Shown piece after piece: positions 1 to 8,970 of a DNA stretch of 64,000 bases. The stretch spans positions 105,358 to 169,357 of the forward strand of contig JAFKGK010000009.1 of NCBI GenBank assembly GCA_017307165.1, written 5' to 3'. The notes beneath the pieces are model-generated. The model worked only from the letters and a program-made list of their open reading frames with translations, searched no databases and had not been told where the DNA came from. How positions within the stretch are numbered: position 1 is the stretch's first letter; the number at the start of each line of letters is the position of its first letter. A program made the position numbers and the translations under genes. Source of the stretch: Candidatus Melainabacteria bacterium. Lineage in GTDB: Bacteria; Cyanobacteriota; Vampirovibrionia; Obscuribacterales; Obscuribacteraceae.

Positions 1-1
1 A

Positions 2-211
2 AAGCTGGCATTTATCTATGATGCAGATCGTGATGATATAGCAAAGGTGGCTCAAGCTGCAGCTACACTACGCGAGCGCGGCTTTGCGGTAGTCAGTCAG
101 GCCCGCAAGAAAGACATGAAGAAACAGATCGATCAATTGAGCAATCAAAAGATCACAGCGCTCTGCATCTTTAAGGGCGATGTCCAAAACCTGGAGATCA
201 AGCCGCTCTAG
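2..211 (+). CDS. C-terminal fragment of HisS/HisZ-like protein (anticodon-binding-type domain)
   Basis: Only the last 69 codons lie in the window; the frame is open from base 2 to a TAG stop. The peptide has the alternating strand/helix layout of the class II tRNA-synthetase anticodon-binding domain: a strand, a helix with LRERGF, the run KKDMKKQIDQL resembling the 'GRSLKKQLKYA' helix of histidyl-tRNA synthetase, then a final hydrophobic strand and a short polar tail. This fits histidyl-tRNA synthetase or its HisZ paralogue, the regulatory subunit of ATP phosphoribosyltransferase in histidine synthesis; the fragment cannot separate them. The stop codon overlaps the stop of the convergent gene in a shared CTAG, so the two ends leave no spacer. 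Family assignment is by eye. Confidence 0.5.
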   Translation, partial: KLAFIYDADRDDIAKVAQAAATLRERGFAVVSQARKKDMKKQIDQLSNQKITALCIFKGDVQNLEIKPL

Positions 212-2040
212 GCCATACCCGTGTTGTTCTTTTTATCGCCGACATAGACAAAAAACAGATCCTTGCCATAGCGCTGGTTGTTTTTGTTAAAGGTCGTTAT
301 GTGGTCAGAAGCCTCCATCATGCGGCCATTTTGATATGACAGCGTGGCAACGTGGCCGGCACCATTGGGACTGCCTGCCCATTGTCTGGTGACAATGACA
401 GCATTACCAGCCTTGGCGGCAGCTTGCGCACCTTCCCAGTTTGTCATTTGAAAATCGCTATTGCGCGAGAGCGCATGACGCATCTCCCAACCATCGCCTG
501 TTCCCAGGAGTTTTTTGTAGCCGGCATCCGACCAGGCTAGCTGGACGCCAGTGGCGCAGAGACCAGTACGGTCCATTTGATTGGCTTTGCGTTGAGCCGA
601 TTGCAGCACTTTTGCATCAAACATACTGCCGTCTTTGTTGACGGTCCAGTCGAGGCGATCGTTTTCGCCCATATTGTGGCTCTTATTGGCTAGCTTGGCG
701 AGCCGGTCGGCTGCCTGCATAAACTCCTTGTTGCCGCGATCGTTGAGCTCGGCCTCTGTCAGAGTGTCTGGAGACTTGCCGAGATGAAAGCCCAGGGCGG
801 TCTTGCCGACATCGCCATTGGCTGCCTTGCTAAACTGGTTGACCAGGTCCATGGCGACCTGTTCTTGCATGTCCTTGGGAAAATACATCTTGAGCTGTTC
901 GGCAGTCGGCTTTTCGCCGTGCTTCATACCATCAAGCATCTTGACGAAGCCCTTAGCAAAATCCTTGTCCTTAAACTTTGCTGCAAACTCCTTGGAGATC
1001 TTGCCTTTTTGCGACAATTTGTCCATGACGCCGCCGACATTGCCTTCGTTTATTTCGTCGACGCCGGTGAGGCTCTTGAACCATGCGCTGAGAGCCAAAA
1101 AATTGGCGCCGTAGCGACCGACCGCCACATCCCCATTGGCGCGCTGGCGCACTGTCTCATAGGGTGCGGCCTTATCGGGATTAAACATAGCGGAGATAGC
1201 ATTTTTGGTATCGATGACGGTATCGGTCTCACCTTTGAGAGTCGGCACGTCTCGCGGAGCAAAATTGTTGTCGATATCGCTGCGGCTCATCGAGCCAGAG
1301 CTACCTGGAGTCATGCGACTCATCCGTGACATGGCGTTTTGGGTCTCGGGGCTAAAATCACGGCGCGCCTCGGCGGCAGTGGCTTGAGGCGAGTCAGGCG
1401 TCTCATTGGCGCCGACAAACTTTTTGACGACATTGTCGGAGAGCAAGCCGTACTGGTCGTCTAGCTTGACGCCCTGAGCCTTGAGACTGGGGTCGAGATT
1501 CATCCGATCATTGAGGTAGGTGACCATGCTATCCAGCGAAGCCTTTTGTGCTCCTGTCACATCTGAAAGGTCACCGGCAGAGCGTTCGACCTGGACCACG
1601 ACATTTTTCTTTTGGGCAGGGTCAAAGTCCGATGTAGCCTCGACTGTGCCGTCTTTGCGCACGATGATGTCGGCGAGCTTGCTTGGGTCGGTATTGTCGG
1701 CATAAGTAACGGTGACGCGCGGGTCCACAGCGGCATCTGTAGCCTGAGCAGGTACGGCAGCGGCATCTGTGGGATTGGAGATCTCGGAGCGGCGGATAAC
1801 GCCCTCACGCATCAGTTGAGAAATGCTCTTATTTTTGTCCAGGGCCTGAGTATCCATGGGCTGTTGAGGAGCCATGGCGCCGACGGTGCCATCACCTATG
1901 GGAAAACTCGACGCAGTACGGATGCCGACGGCATCGTTGTAGAGTCTTGTACTGGCCTCATAGGTCGAGCCCGGATTGTCTTGTGCCTGCGCAGGCGCGG
2001 CCAGTGTGGCATCTCCGCCATTTGCATCTCCGACTGTCAT
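208..2040 (-). CDS. Large hypothetical protein with C-terminal Cys/His peptidase-like domain
   Basis: 610 aa with no signal peptide or membrane segment. The first ~270 residues are Ala/Asp/Thr-rich and low in predicted structure. A helical middle (about 275-450) is rich in Lys, Asp and Phe. The last ~120 residues look like a small NlpC/P60- or CHAP-type fold: GLCATGV places a Cys near residue 495 at a helix start, and AGHVATL places a His near 563 on a strand, the usual Cys-then-His order of papain-like amidases. It could be a cell-wall hydrolase or an exported effector. A GGAG stands 10 nt before the ATG. It converges on the preceding gene with overlapping stops. The function is not recognised; the catalytic reading is inference. 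Confidence 0.6.
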   Translation of the reverse strand: MTVGDANGGDATLAAPAQAQDNPGSTYEASTRLYNDAVGIRTASSFPIGDGTVGAMAPQQPMDTQALDKNKSISQLMREGVIRRSEISNPTDAAAVPAQATDAAVDPRVTVTYADNTDPSKLADIIVRKDGTVEATSDFDPAQKKNVVVQVERSAGDLSDVTGAQKASLDSMVTYLNDRMNLDPSLKAQGVKLDDQYGLLSDNVVKKFVGANETPDSPQATAAEARRDFSPETQNAMSRMSRMTPGSSGSMSRSDIDNNFAPRDVPTLKGETDTVIDTKNAISAMFNPDKAAPYETVRQRANGDVAVGRYGANFLALSAWFKSLTGVDEINEGNVGGVMDKLSQKGKISKEFAAKFKDKDFAKGFVKMLDGMKHGEKPTAEQLKMYFPKDMQEQVAMDLVNQFSKAANGDVGKTALGFHLGKSPDTLTEAELNDRGNKEFMQAADRLAKLANKSHNMGENDRLDWTVNKDGSMFDAKVLQSAQRKANQMDRTGLCATGVQLAWSDAGYKKLLGTGDGWEMRHALSRNSDFQMTNWEGAQAAAKAGNAVIVTRQWAGSPNGAGHVATLSYQNGRMMEASDHITTFNKNNQRYGKDLFFVYVGDKKNNTGMA

Positions 2041-2222
2041 GTTTGGATTACTCCGAATGGTTCTACTGTGGGGTATGTCGATTGTATGTCAGGAGGCAGA
2101 CTCTGAAAACCACTCCATATACGTGGTATTCCCCCAAACTCCATTAAATCTGCGCAATTGCGGTCATATTGCAACAATTTCGAGCGGTTTGCCGGGCTTG
2201 ATCTGCGACAATCTTGGTCACT

Positions 2223-3314
2223 ATGATCGACGCAATCACTCAAAAAGTCGCAAATAAAGAGCGCATCACTCGCCAGGAGGCCACTTGGCTCTGGCACAAC
2301 GCAGATGACGAGACGCTGGCCGAGCTGGCCTCGCGCGTCAGGGCCCGCTATCACAAGCCGGACCGAGCCACCTATCTCTTGATGCGCATCATCAATTACA
2401 CCAATATCTGCGTGGCAAAATGCGACTATTGCAGCTTCTATCGCCTACCGCGCGCTAAAGATGGATACGTTCGCAGCAATGAGTGGATCTATAGCAAGAT
2501 CGACGAGCTGATCGAGGTTGGCGGCGACTTGTTTGGTTTTAACGGAGGTTTTAACCCCGCGCTCAAAATCGAGTATTACGAGGATCTGTTTGGCTCCATA
2601 AGGCAAAAGTATGGGGAAACGATAGAGTTTTATGCGATGACAGTGGTAGAGTTATTGTACGTGGCGCGGCTCAGCAAGCTCAGCACGGCAGAGGCAGTTG
2701 ATAGGCTTAAAAAAGCGGGGGTCAGATGGATCACCGGCGGTGGTGCCGAGATCCTGGACGATGAGTTTCGCAAGCGACACAGTCCGCTCAAATACACGGT
2801 CCAGGAGTATATGGATACGCAAAAAGCCATCCTCGATGCCGGCCTCAAAACGACCGGTACGATGGTGATTGGTTTTGATGAAACGCTCGAAGAAAGGCTC
2901 AATCACCTGGATACAGTCAGAAATTTTCAGGATGTGGAGATCTCAAATGGCGGCCCAGGCCTTTTTAGCTTTCTACCATGGACCTACAAGCCCTACAACA
3001 ATGAGCTGGGCGGTAAAGAGATCAGCTCGCAGGAGTATCTCAGGCATCTGGCGCTCTGTCGTATTTACTTAGACAACATAGTGCACGTGCGGGCCTCGGT
3101 GCTGACACAAAATCAAAATGCATTGGTAGGCCTCAAATATGGTGCGGATGATTTTGATATCCCCTGGGAGGATGAAGTGACACAGATGGCCGGTGCAGTC
3201 ATCGAAAAAGACGTTGCGCAGATCCTCGGATATGCAAAGGCAGCGGGTTTTGATGCGCAATACAGACCGGTGGCCGCAGCAAGCGCGCGCAGGTGCAAGG
3301 CTGCTCAGACCTGA
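2223..3314 (+). CDS. mqnC: Cyclic dehypoxanthinyl futalosine synthase (radical SAM)
   Basis: MqnC is a radical S-adenosylmethionine enzyme that cyclises dehypoxanthinyl futalosine in the futalosine route to menaquinone. The cluster motif CxxxCxxC is at Cys63, Cys67 and Cys70 within NYTNICVAKCDYCSFYR, which is typical of MqnC/MqnE. The N-terminal helical segment and the GGDLFGFNGGFNP and GGGAEILDD stretches are also family features. The length, 363 aa, is normal. I chose the ATG at 2223; a TTG codon at 2214 would add three residues, and neither has a strong Shine-Dalgarno. No other menaquinone genes are adjacent, so the pathway is presumably scattered. Its presence implies menaquinone-based respiration. 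Confidence 0.93.
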   Translation: MIDAITQKVANKERITRQEATWLWHNADDETLAELASRVRARYHKPDRATYLLMRIINYTNICVAKCDYCSFYRLPRAKDGYVRSNEWIYSKIDELIEVGGDLFGFNGGFNPALKIEYYEDLFGSIRQKYGETIEFYAMTVVELLYVARLSKLSTAEAVDRLKKAGVRWITGGGAEILDDEFRKRHSPLKYTVQEYMDTQKAILDAGLKTTGTMVIGFDETLEERLNHLDTVRNFQDVEISNGGPGLFSFLPWTYKPYNNELGGKEISSQEYLRHLALCRIYLDNIVHVRASVLTQNQNALVGLKYGADDFDIPWEDEVTQMAGAVIEKDVAQILGYAKAAGFDAQYRPVAAASARRCKAAQT

Positions 3315-3396
3315 TACCAACAAGATTGACACCACCTACGGCACCACTACAATTACCATCTCAACTTCTACTATAATTTATAACAAAACATTCTGC

Positions 3397-3449
3397 AAAA
3401 AAAAAGAAGCCCGATCGATAAGCAGCATGACGCTGATATCGACCGGGCT
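3397..3449 (-). terminator. Rho-independent terminator of the MBL-fold gene
   Basis: On the minus strand a 13-bp stem (3437-3449 with 3408-3420, one mismatch) encloses a small inner CAGC/GCTG stem and is followed by nine T residues (A-run 3397-3405 on the plus strand). It lies ~45 nt beyond the stop of the 3494-5200 gene. Confidence 0.8.
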
Positions 3450-3493
3450 CCGGTTAGGTCACAAAAGGCTGATCAAACTCTGCGGCCAGGACC

Positions 3494-5200
3494 TCAGAGC
3501 TCGAACACCTGCTTGCTGTCGGGCACCACCACGCCGTTCCAGCCCAGCTTGTCCTCGATGTGCTCCTTGAGCGACTCCGTGGCTTCGGCATCGCCGTGCA
3601 CCACGAAGGTCTTTTTGGGGCGACGAGTAAACTTGCCGAGCCAGTTGACCGTATCCCGCCAATCGGCATGCGCCGAGTAGTCGGGGATAAAGTCGATGGT
3701 GGCAGAGATGCGCGTGGGCACGCCGGCGACTCGCACGGTATTGGCCGTCTGCGTCGCTGCGTCCACGCTGTCGGGGCGTTCGCCCTTGGAGCAGCGCACG
3801 ATGGCGGAGCCGAGGGTACCAGTGCCCTGGAAGCCCACGAACATCACCGTATTCTGCTTGCCTCCCAGCCAATACTTGAGGTGGTTGACGATGCGGCCGC
3901 CAGCAGCCATGCCGCTCGAACCGACGATGATGATCGGCTCGTTGTGGGCACGATGCAGGGCATCCGAATCGCGCCATTCTTCGATGAGCGCATGACGCGG
4001 CGGAGCATAGGGGTCCTTGCCGGCCTCCAGCAGCGCGCGCGTCTCGGGGCCCATGTCGCGGGCATACTTGCGGTGCACCTGCGTGGCGGCGAGCGTCATG
4101 CGACCGTCGATGTAGACGGGCATGTCCGGCACGCGACCCGATTCCATAAGCTCGCGGATGTCGCTCAGGATGGCCTGGGCGCGTCCGACGGCAAAGGCCG
4201 GGATGAGGATGACGCCGCAGCCAAACTTGGGATGCTTGACCTTGGCGCGCTCATGCGCGGAGTTGAGCTTGCTGGCGAGCGACTCAAACCGGTCGCGCAC
4301 CTGGTGCAGGCGGTTGCCATAAGTCGATTCGACCATGACGTAGTCGGCGCCGGCGACAGGGGCGAGGTCGCGCAGCAGCGGCATGTTGGGACGGCCGATG
4401 TTGCCCGAGAAGCAGAAGGTCCGCTTTTGGCTGCCCGTGCCGATCTCGAGGTTGACGACGGCAGCGCCGAGGATGTGACCTGCTTCGGTAAAGGTAAAGG
4501 CCACCGAGTCGGTCACGCTGAAGCGCGTATCGTAGTCGACGCATTCGAGATACTTGAGCGAAGCCTGGGCCTGCTCCTGGGTATAGAGAGGCTGAAAGCG
4601 CGGCGAAGCGTTGCTCGAAGACTGATCGGCAGCGTTGGCACCTCGCGTGGCGGCGACGCGACTGGCCATCTGCTCCTTGCGAGCGCGATTGCTGCGCGAC
4701 ATGTTGACACGGGTCGAGGACTTTTCGCCCTGGCGACGCGAGCTGCGATTGTCGCCGGCTTCGGACGCGACGGTGCCGACCTTGAGGTGGTCGCGTTCGT
4801 AGCGGGCGCGATGGCGCTTGGCGGCTTCTTCCTGGAGGTAGCCGGAGTCAGGGAGAATGATGTGCATCAGATCGGCAGTGGCCGGCGTGACGTACACCTT
4901 GCCACGGAAACCGTCCTTGACCAGCTTGGGCAGGTAGCCGCAGTGATCGACGTGGGCGTGGCTGAGGATGGCAAAGTCGATGTCCTTGGGTTCGAGACCC
5001 GCAGGCAGGCGATTTTTGAAGTCGTCCATCTGGTTCTCGACGGTCAGACCCGCGTCCACGAGGAAACGAGTGGTGTTTTCGCGCTCAAAGAGCTCGAAGA
5101 GATAAAGAGATCCCGTGACGGCGCGAGCCGCACCAAGAGTGTGAAACTTGAGCACCGAACGGCCGGTACGCGAGACTTCCTTAAGCTGACGTTTGTTCAT
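3494..5200 (-). CDS. MBL-fold beta-CASP RNA metallohydrolase-like protein
   Basis: 568 aa with the metallo-beta-lactamase core and a beta-CASP insert, the architecture of RNA-processing nucleases such as RNase J and the CPSF73-like bacterial family. The zinc motif HAHVDH is at residues 81-86. Later parts include VESTYGNR, PAFAVGRAQ, SSGMAAGGR, FQGTGTLG, SAHAD and the terminal FVVHGDAEA His motif. Residues ~135-205 form an Arg/Ser/Ala-rich insertion absent from short family members. I chose the ATG at 5200 because AGGAG lies 8 nt upstream; the frame stays open to 5266 without a better start. A strong terminator follows. Single-gene unit. The likely role is RNA 3' or endonucleolytic processing; the substrate is unknown. 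Confidence 0.88.
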   Translation of the reverse strand: MNKRQLKEVSRTGRSVLKFHTLGAARAVTGSLYLFELFERENTTRFLVDAGLTVENQMDDFKNRLPAGLEPKDIDFAILSHAHVDHCGYLPKLVKDGFRGKVYVTPATADLMHIILPDSGYLQEEAAKRHRARYERDHLKVGTVASEAGDNRSSRRQGEKSSTRVNMSRSNRARKEQMASRVAATRGANAADQSSSNASPRFQPLYTQEQAQASLKYLECVDYDTRFSVTDSVAFTFTEAGHILGAAVVNLEIGTGSQKRTFCFSGNIGRPNMPLLRDLAPVAGADYVMVESTYGNRLHQVRDRFESLASKLNSAHERAKVKHPKFGCGVILIPAFAVGRAQAILSDIRELMESGRVPDMPVYIDGRMTLAATQVHRKYARDMGPETRALLEAGKDPYAPPRHALIEEWRDSDALHRAHNEPIIIVGSSGMAAGGRIVNHLKYWLGGKQNTVMFVGFQGTGTLGSAIVRCSKGERPDSVDAATQTANTVRVAGVPTRISATIDFIPDYSAHADWRDTVNWLGKFTRRPKKTFVVHGDAEATESLKEHIEDKLGWNGVVVPDSKQVFEL

Positions 5201-5800
5201 GCGTTTTTTCTCCTGGCAAAAGAGACCGACCAAAGGCCGATCTCTTTCGCAATTTCTTTGGGTCACGACCGACGGCCGAGAGCTACGAGGACTATCCTGG
5301 GGGGAAATGGTCGTAGGGTCGGCAGGTCATTGCGATTGAAAACTTTGGACGGGTTAAAGAACCTGGTTGGAGGTGGGAAGAAGATACCCTGACCTTAACT
5401 AAAGCCATAAGGCACATAACAGTGTCTCTCAGGTTCTATGTCACCTATTTAATTAGGCCGCGAAACTCTTATCGATTAGCAAGCCTCCTGCGAGCACTTT
5501 ACATCTTATTTAGACCGCAATAGTTGTCACGATGTATCAGCCTCGCTATAAGTTATTAGGCATATATCCTGCCTTTCTATTGAGAAATAAAGCCCATAAG
5601 CCTTAGTTCTAAAGAGTCAATTTCTTTTCTTTCAACCTTCAGGAAAATATTTCAAAACAGCCCCATCCGCTGTGCCTCGATACCTCAATTGTTTCACCGT
5701 CTCGTGCAGAGTCGGCGATCTTGCAGTGTCTTGAGGTTTTCCGACAACCATCCTCCAGCATCACGCGCCTGTGCCATGTGCTGGACCAAGGAGCAACGCT
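5201..5800. other. Gene-free divergent intergenic region
   Basis: About 600 bases separate the divergent MBL and rhomboid genes. It must hold both promoters. The centre (5400-5640) is AT-rich with scattered TATAAT-like hexamers, but I could not defend one promoter. No convincing ORF, RNA gene or long inverted repeat was seen. Confidence 0.5.
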
Positions 5801-6586
5801 ATGTTTCCCATCAAGGACAACCTCCGTTGCAGCAGCCCTGCGACGGTTACTACCTGGCTCATCGTTCTGAACGTGCTCGCTTTCCTCTGGGAAGTCGGCA
5901 TGCTCGTGTCTGGCCGCCAGGCCGAACTTTTTGGCACCTACCTGATGGTGCCTCACGACTTCTTCGCGGCTTTCGCCACCGGCACTCCCGCCGACATGGG
6001 CTGGGCCTGCGTGACCGTGTTCGCTTCCATGTTCCTGCATGGTAGCTTCGGTCACATCTTCGGCAACATGTTCTTTCTGTACATCTTTGGCAAGGGTATG
6101 GAAAATCGTCTCGGCAAGTGGTGGTACCTCGCGTTCTACCTGTTTGCCGGTGTTGCTGCGGCGCTCTGCCATGCTTTCAGCGATCCTTCGAGCACCGTGC
6201 CGACTCTCGGCGCTTCTGGTGCGATCGCGGGCGTCCTGGGCGGCTATCTGCTGCTCTGGCCGACTGCGACCATCTCGGGCTTCTATGTGGCGCCCGCGCC
6301 GGCCTATGTGCACACCAAGGCCTACTGGTTCCTCGTGGGCTGGATGGTGATGCAGTTTTCGGGCGTGCTGGATGCAATCGGCTCGGTGGGCTCGGGTGTC
6401 GCTTACTGGGCGCACATCGGTGGCTTCATCTCTGGTTTCATTCTCGCGGCCGTGGCCAAGATCGTGCAGCCCGTCTCGGAAGTGTGCATCGTGCACAACT
6501 CCGAGTGCGACACGCCTGCCGATAAGGCCAAGGAAGCTGCTCTCAAGAAGGGCAAGCGTCGCTGGTTCTCATTCAAAAAGGCGTGA
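5801..6586 (+). CDS. Rhomboid family intramembrane serine protease
   Basis: 261 aa with about six hydrophobic segments. It carries the rhomboid hallmarks: HGSFGHIFGNM in the second membrane helix, the catalytic serine in GASGAI (Ser139), and the catalytic histidine in AHIGGF (His205). Rhomboids cleave membrane proteins within or near the bilayer. The start is the ATG at 5801, preceded by AAGGAG at 8 nt; an in-frame ATG at 5771 lacks such a site. The C-terminal ~50 residues are Lys-rich and cytoplasmic. It is followed by a stem-loop terminator and stands alone. The substrate cannot be inferred. Confidence 0.92.
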   Translation: MFPIKDNLRCSSPATVTTWLIVLNVLAFLWEVGMLVSGRQAELFGTYLMVPHDFFAAFATGTPADMGWACVTVFASMFLHGSFGHIFGNMFFLYIFGKGMENRLGKWWYLAFYLFAGVAAALCHAFSDPSSTVPTLGASGAIAGVLGGYLLLWPTATISGFYVAPAPAYVHTKAYWFLVGWMVMQFSGVLDAIGSVGSGVAYWAHIGGFISGFILAAVAKIVQPVSEVCIVHNSECDTPADKAKEAALKKGKRRWFSFKKA

Positions 6587-6594
6587 GCTTTTTT

Positions 6595-6643
6595 GGCGGA
6601 GGGGAAATGAGTCGCGGATGCGATTTCTCTCCCTTCGCTTTTT
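6595..6643 (+). terminator. Rho-independent terminator after the rhomboid gene
   Basis: An imperfect long stem begins GGCGGAGGGG and closes with CTCCCTTCGC, followed by five T residues, 9 nt after the rhomboid stop. Confidence 0.75.
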
Positions 6644-7081
6644 ACGCTGTACTACTATTTAATATAACACAATAATCCACACTCGGCTTTTCAGATGGCC
6701 TAGTCATCGCGACCCAGGGTTAAGCAAAACTGCTTAGGTTACCTGAAATCAAGAACCATGATTAAAAGTGGACAAAGATGTCCATTAGGTTGGAAATATT
6801 TGCAAATATCTGACAGGCGATAAAGGCGTGGGGGACAAGGGTTTTGGGGTGCTGTGAGATATGTCAGAGAAAGGCGCTCACCGTCAGGACTGGATTTCGG
6901 GACACTAAAAAAATAGTTTGGTTGGTAATTTTGTCAAAATGGCCATTTTTCACTATGGACCAAAATCAACACCTACCCGTCGCAAATGATCAAAAAATCC
7001 GCAGCCAGAGCCGTTAGAAAAATCGCAAAATTTCCCACGAACGCACACACATACACAAGCACGCACCCGCCCATCCACACT
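6644..7081. other. Gene-free region
   Basis: About 440 bases between the rhomboid terminator and the end of the YbjQ operon. It is AT-rich, with poly-A and poly-T tracts around 6905-7030 and a CA-rich stretch at 7040-7080. I see no ORF, RNA gene or clear regulatory motif. Confidence 0.5.
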
Positions 7082-7903
7082 CTAATCATTTAGAGAAAGC
7101 ACCAACTGCGGTGCCGGTATATGGTGATCCGCCCGCATCGCCACTATAGCCGTCCCCACCGAGAAAAACTCGATAATATGCGAGCTCCACGCATAACTGC
7201 CTTCGTTGATCTCCACACCCACGATGCCCTCGGCATGCAATTGCATTGCTTCGTTCTGCATTCTTTCCATTGCCAGCTCGCGCGCATCATAGAGAGCCTG
7301 CGTAAAATTGGTCATCTCCACATTTTGCCCGATGTTTTTAAACCACTGACCAAAACCCTGGTGCGCCACATGATAGACGCAATTGCCCATCACGAGCCCC
7401 ACAGGCCGATATCCGGCCTTTAGCAAGGTCCAAAAATCCTGACCCGACAAATCACTCGTAAACGGCTTGCCATTGCCTGCACGCCAATTGCTCGATCGAT
7501 CCTGCGCCTTGACGGCCGTCCCGATAGCCACAAACTCTGCCAGGCTTTCTCCCCATCCCAGGTGCTTGACCTTGAGCCGCACTGCAACCACGCCATCCGC
7601 GCCGAGTTCATCGGCTTCTTCTTCCATGCGTGACATCGCCAGTTCGCGTGCATGATACATAGCTTGCGTCAGCACCTGCATCTCTTCGTTTTTTGTCCAG
7701 CGCGCTTGCTGAAAACCAATATGATAAATCGAAGACCCGACCACCATGCCCAATGGCTCAAATCCTGCTTCTTTTACAAGCAAAAACTCATTGACCGAAA
7801 GATCAGAAGTAAAAAGCGTCGGCTTGCCACCATCGCCGCGCATCTGCTGCAAGCGTTCATGTGCATGAAACGGCACTCCATCTGCATTGTCCTGGTCTGG
7901 CAT
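7082..7903 (-). CDS. Tandem YbjQ-like (heavy-metal-binding-type) domain protein
   Basis: 273 aa made of two copies of a YbjQ/UPF0145-type domain. Each copy has a strand-rich start (FTSDLSVNEFLLVKEAGFEPLG; FTSDLSGQDFWTLLKAGYRPVG), a helix with ARELAMxRM, and a closing AxGVVxVxL...EFxxxGTAV strand. Single YbjQ domains form pentameric rings annotated as heavy-metal-binding from limited evidence; no Cys-rich metal site is visible here. It is the last gene of a three-gene operon, 46 bp after the next tandem-YbjQ gene. The two proteins share domain order but differ in sequence, so the duplication is old. Start at ATG 7903 with a purine-rich site upstream. Function unknown. Confidence 0.75.
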   Translation of the reverse strand: MPDQDNADGVPFHAHERLQQMRGDGGKPTLFTSDLSVNEFLLVKEAGFEPLGMVVGSSIYHIGFQQARWTKNEEMQVLTQAMYHARELAMSRMEEEADELGADGVVAVRLKVKHLGWGESLAEFVAIGTAVKAQDRSSNWRAGNGKPFTSDLSGQDFWTLLKAGYRPVGLVMGNCVYHVAHQGFGQWFKNIGQNVEMTNFTQALYDARELAMERMQNEAMQLHAEGIVGVEINEGSYAWSSHIIEFFSVGTAIVAMRADHHIPAPQLVLSLND

Positions 7904-7949
7904 ATCTCTACCCTTTCTCCTTTTGCATCACAGCACCAATCAAAATCTG

Positions 7950-8948
7950 CTACTCAAGCGCATCTGCATCATCAAATTTGTTTTGCGCCAGATTGTCCAC
8001 CGGCTCGTCCATGGTCAAAGACCGCCGGCCCGACCCAGCCAGATCTATCATCACCAGTCCACTCGCCCTTTTGCGACGCATCCCATCCGGCCGATAGATC
8101 ACGGCCGTACCAAGCACGTTAAAATGAAAGATAAAATGCATATATCTCGCTCTGTTCGACTCCACGTGATAAGGCTTGAGCTGGTAATCCAGTGTCATAT
8201 CCACAGCACCATCCGCGCCCAGCATGCCCACTTCGAGAATCAGGCGATTCATCGCGGTGCGCCTGCACTCCGTAAATGCTTGCGAATACTGTGTAATTTC
8301 CTGGTTGCTAAAACCACCAAACAGCGACGCCGTCAGCATCTGCGTCTGACTATTGCAATACTCAAAATGACTGCTGTTGCCAGCCACTATGCCCATGGGC
8401 CAATAGCCATCTTCAAACAAGCGCCAAAACTCCTGCCCACTCAAAGTGCTGGTAAATGGAATGTGCTTGCTTTGCTGCAAAAACTTGCCATCCGGTATGC
8501 GAATTGCCGTCCCCTGCGCCGTAAACTCGGTGATATCAAAGCCCCAATCACTATTGCCTTCGGACACCTCGACACCGATCACACCGTGCGCTCCCAGCAC
8601 CTCCGCCTCCTTGCACAACCGAGCGATCGCCAGTCTCCTGGCCTCTTTGCGATTGTGAGAAACAACGGTCATCTCGCCCGAAGCAGTCATGATATTGAAA
8701 GGCATGCGCATAAAAGCGCTGCCCATCACAGTCCCAAGGATCTGATAGCCAGCCTCCTTAGACAAAAGGTATGCGTTTGTAGACAGAGTACTCGAAAAAA
8801 ATTCCGTACCACTAGCCACCTGCTCTGTCAGTCGCTTGCGGGCCATCAGTGGGATGTCGCCTAATTCTAGCGCAGCAATACTGGCCTTTTGAGCGGCCTT
8901 TAGCGCTTTATCCTCATCGCTTTCTTTATTAAAGGGCCAGATTGGCAT
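7950..8948 (-). CDS. Tandem YbjQ-like domain protein, longer paralogue
   Basis: 332 aa. An N-terminal helical stretch of ~45 residues is followed by two YbjQ-like domains: STLSTNAYLLSKEAGYQILGTVMG through EFTAQGTAI, and STLSGQEFWRLFEDGYWPMGIVAG through FNVLGTAV. A basic, unstructured tail of ~45 residues ends the protein. There is no signal peptide. AGGAG lies 6 nt before ATG 8948. It sits 22 bp downstream of the 126-aa gene and 46 bp upstream of the second tandem-YbjQ gene, so the three are almost certainly cotranscribed. The domain family is known, but this double architecture and operon are not tied to any function I know. Confidence 0.72.
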   Translation of the reverse strand: MPIWPFNKESDEDKALKAAQKASIAALELGDIPLMARKRLTEQVASGTEFFSSTLSTNAYLLSKEAGYQILGTVMGSAFMRMPFNIMTASGEMTVVSHNRKEARRLAIARLCKEAEVLGAHGVIGVEVSEGNSDWGFDITEFTAQGTAIRIPDGKFLQQSKHIPFTSTLSGQEFWRLFEDGYWPMGIVAGNSSHFEYCNSQTQMLTASLFGGFSNQEITQYSQAFTECRRTAMNRLILEVGMLGADGAVDMTLDYQLKPYHVESNRARYMHFIFHFNVLGTAVIYRPDGMRRKRASGLVMIDLAGSGRRSLTMDEPVDNLAQNKFDDADALE

Positions 8949-8970
8949 GCCAATCTCCTGCTTTATGCAA

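Noticed and set aside
3560..5392. 610-codon open frame on the plus strand opposite the MBL gene
   Set aside because: It is an antisense shadow: the minus strand encodes clear metallo-beta-lactamase motifs with a ribosome site and terminator, while this frame has His/Arg/Asp-rich content typical of the reverse of a GC-rich gene.
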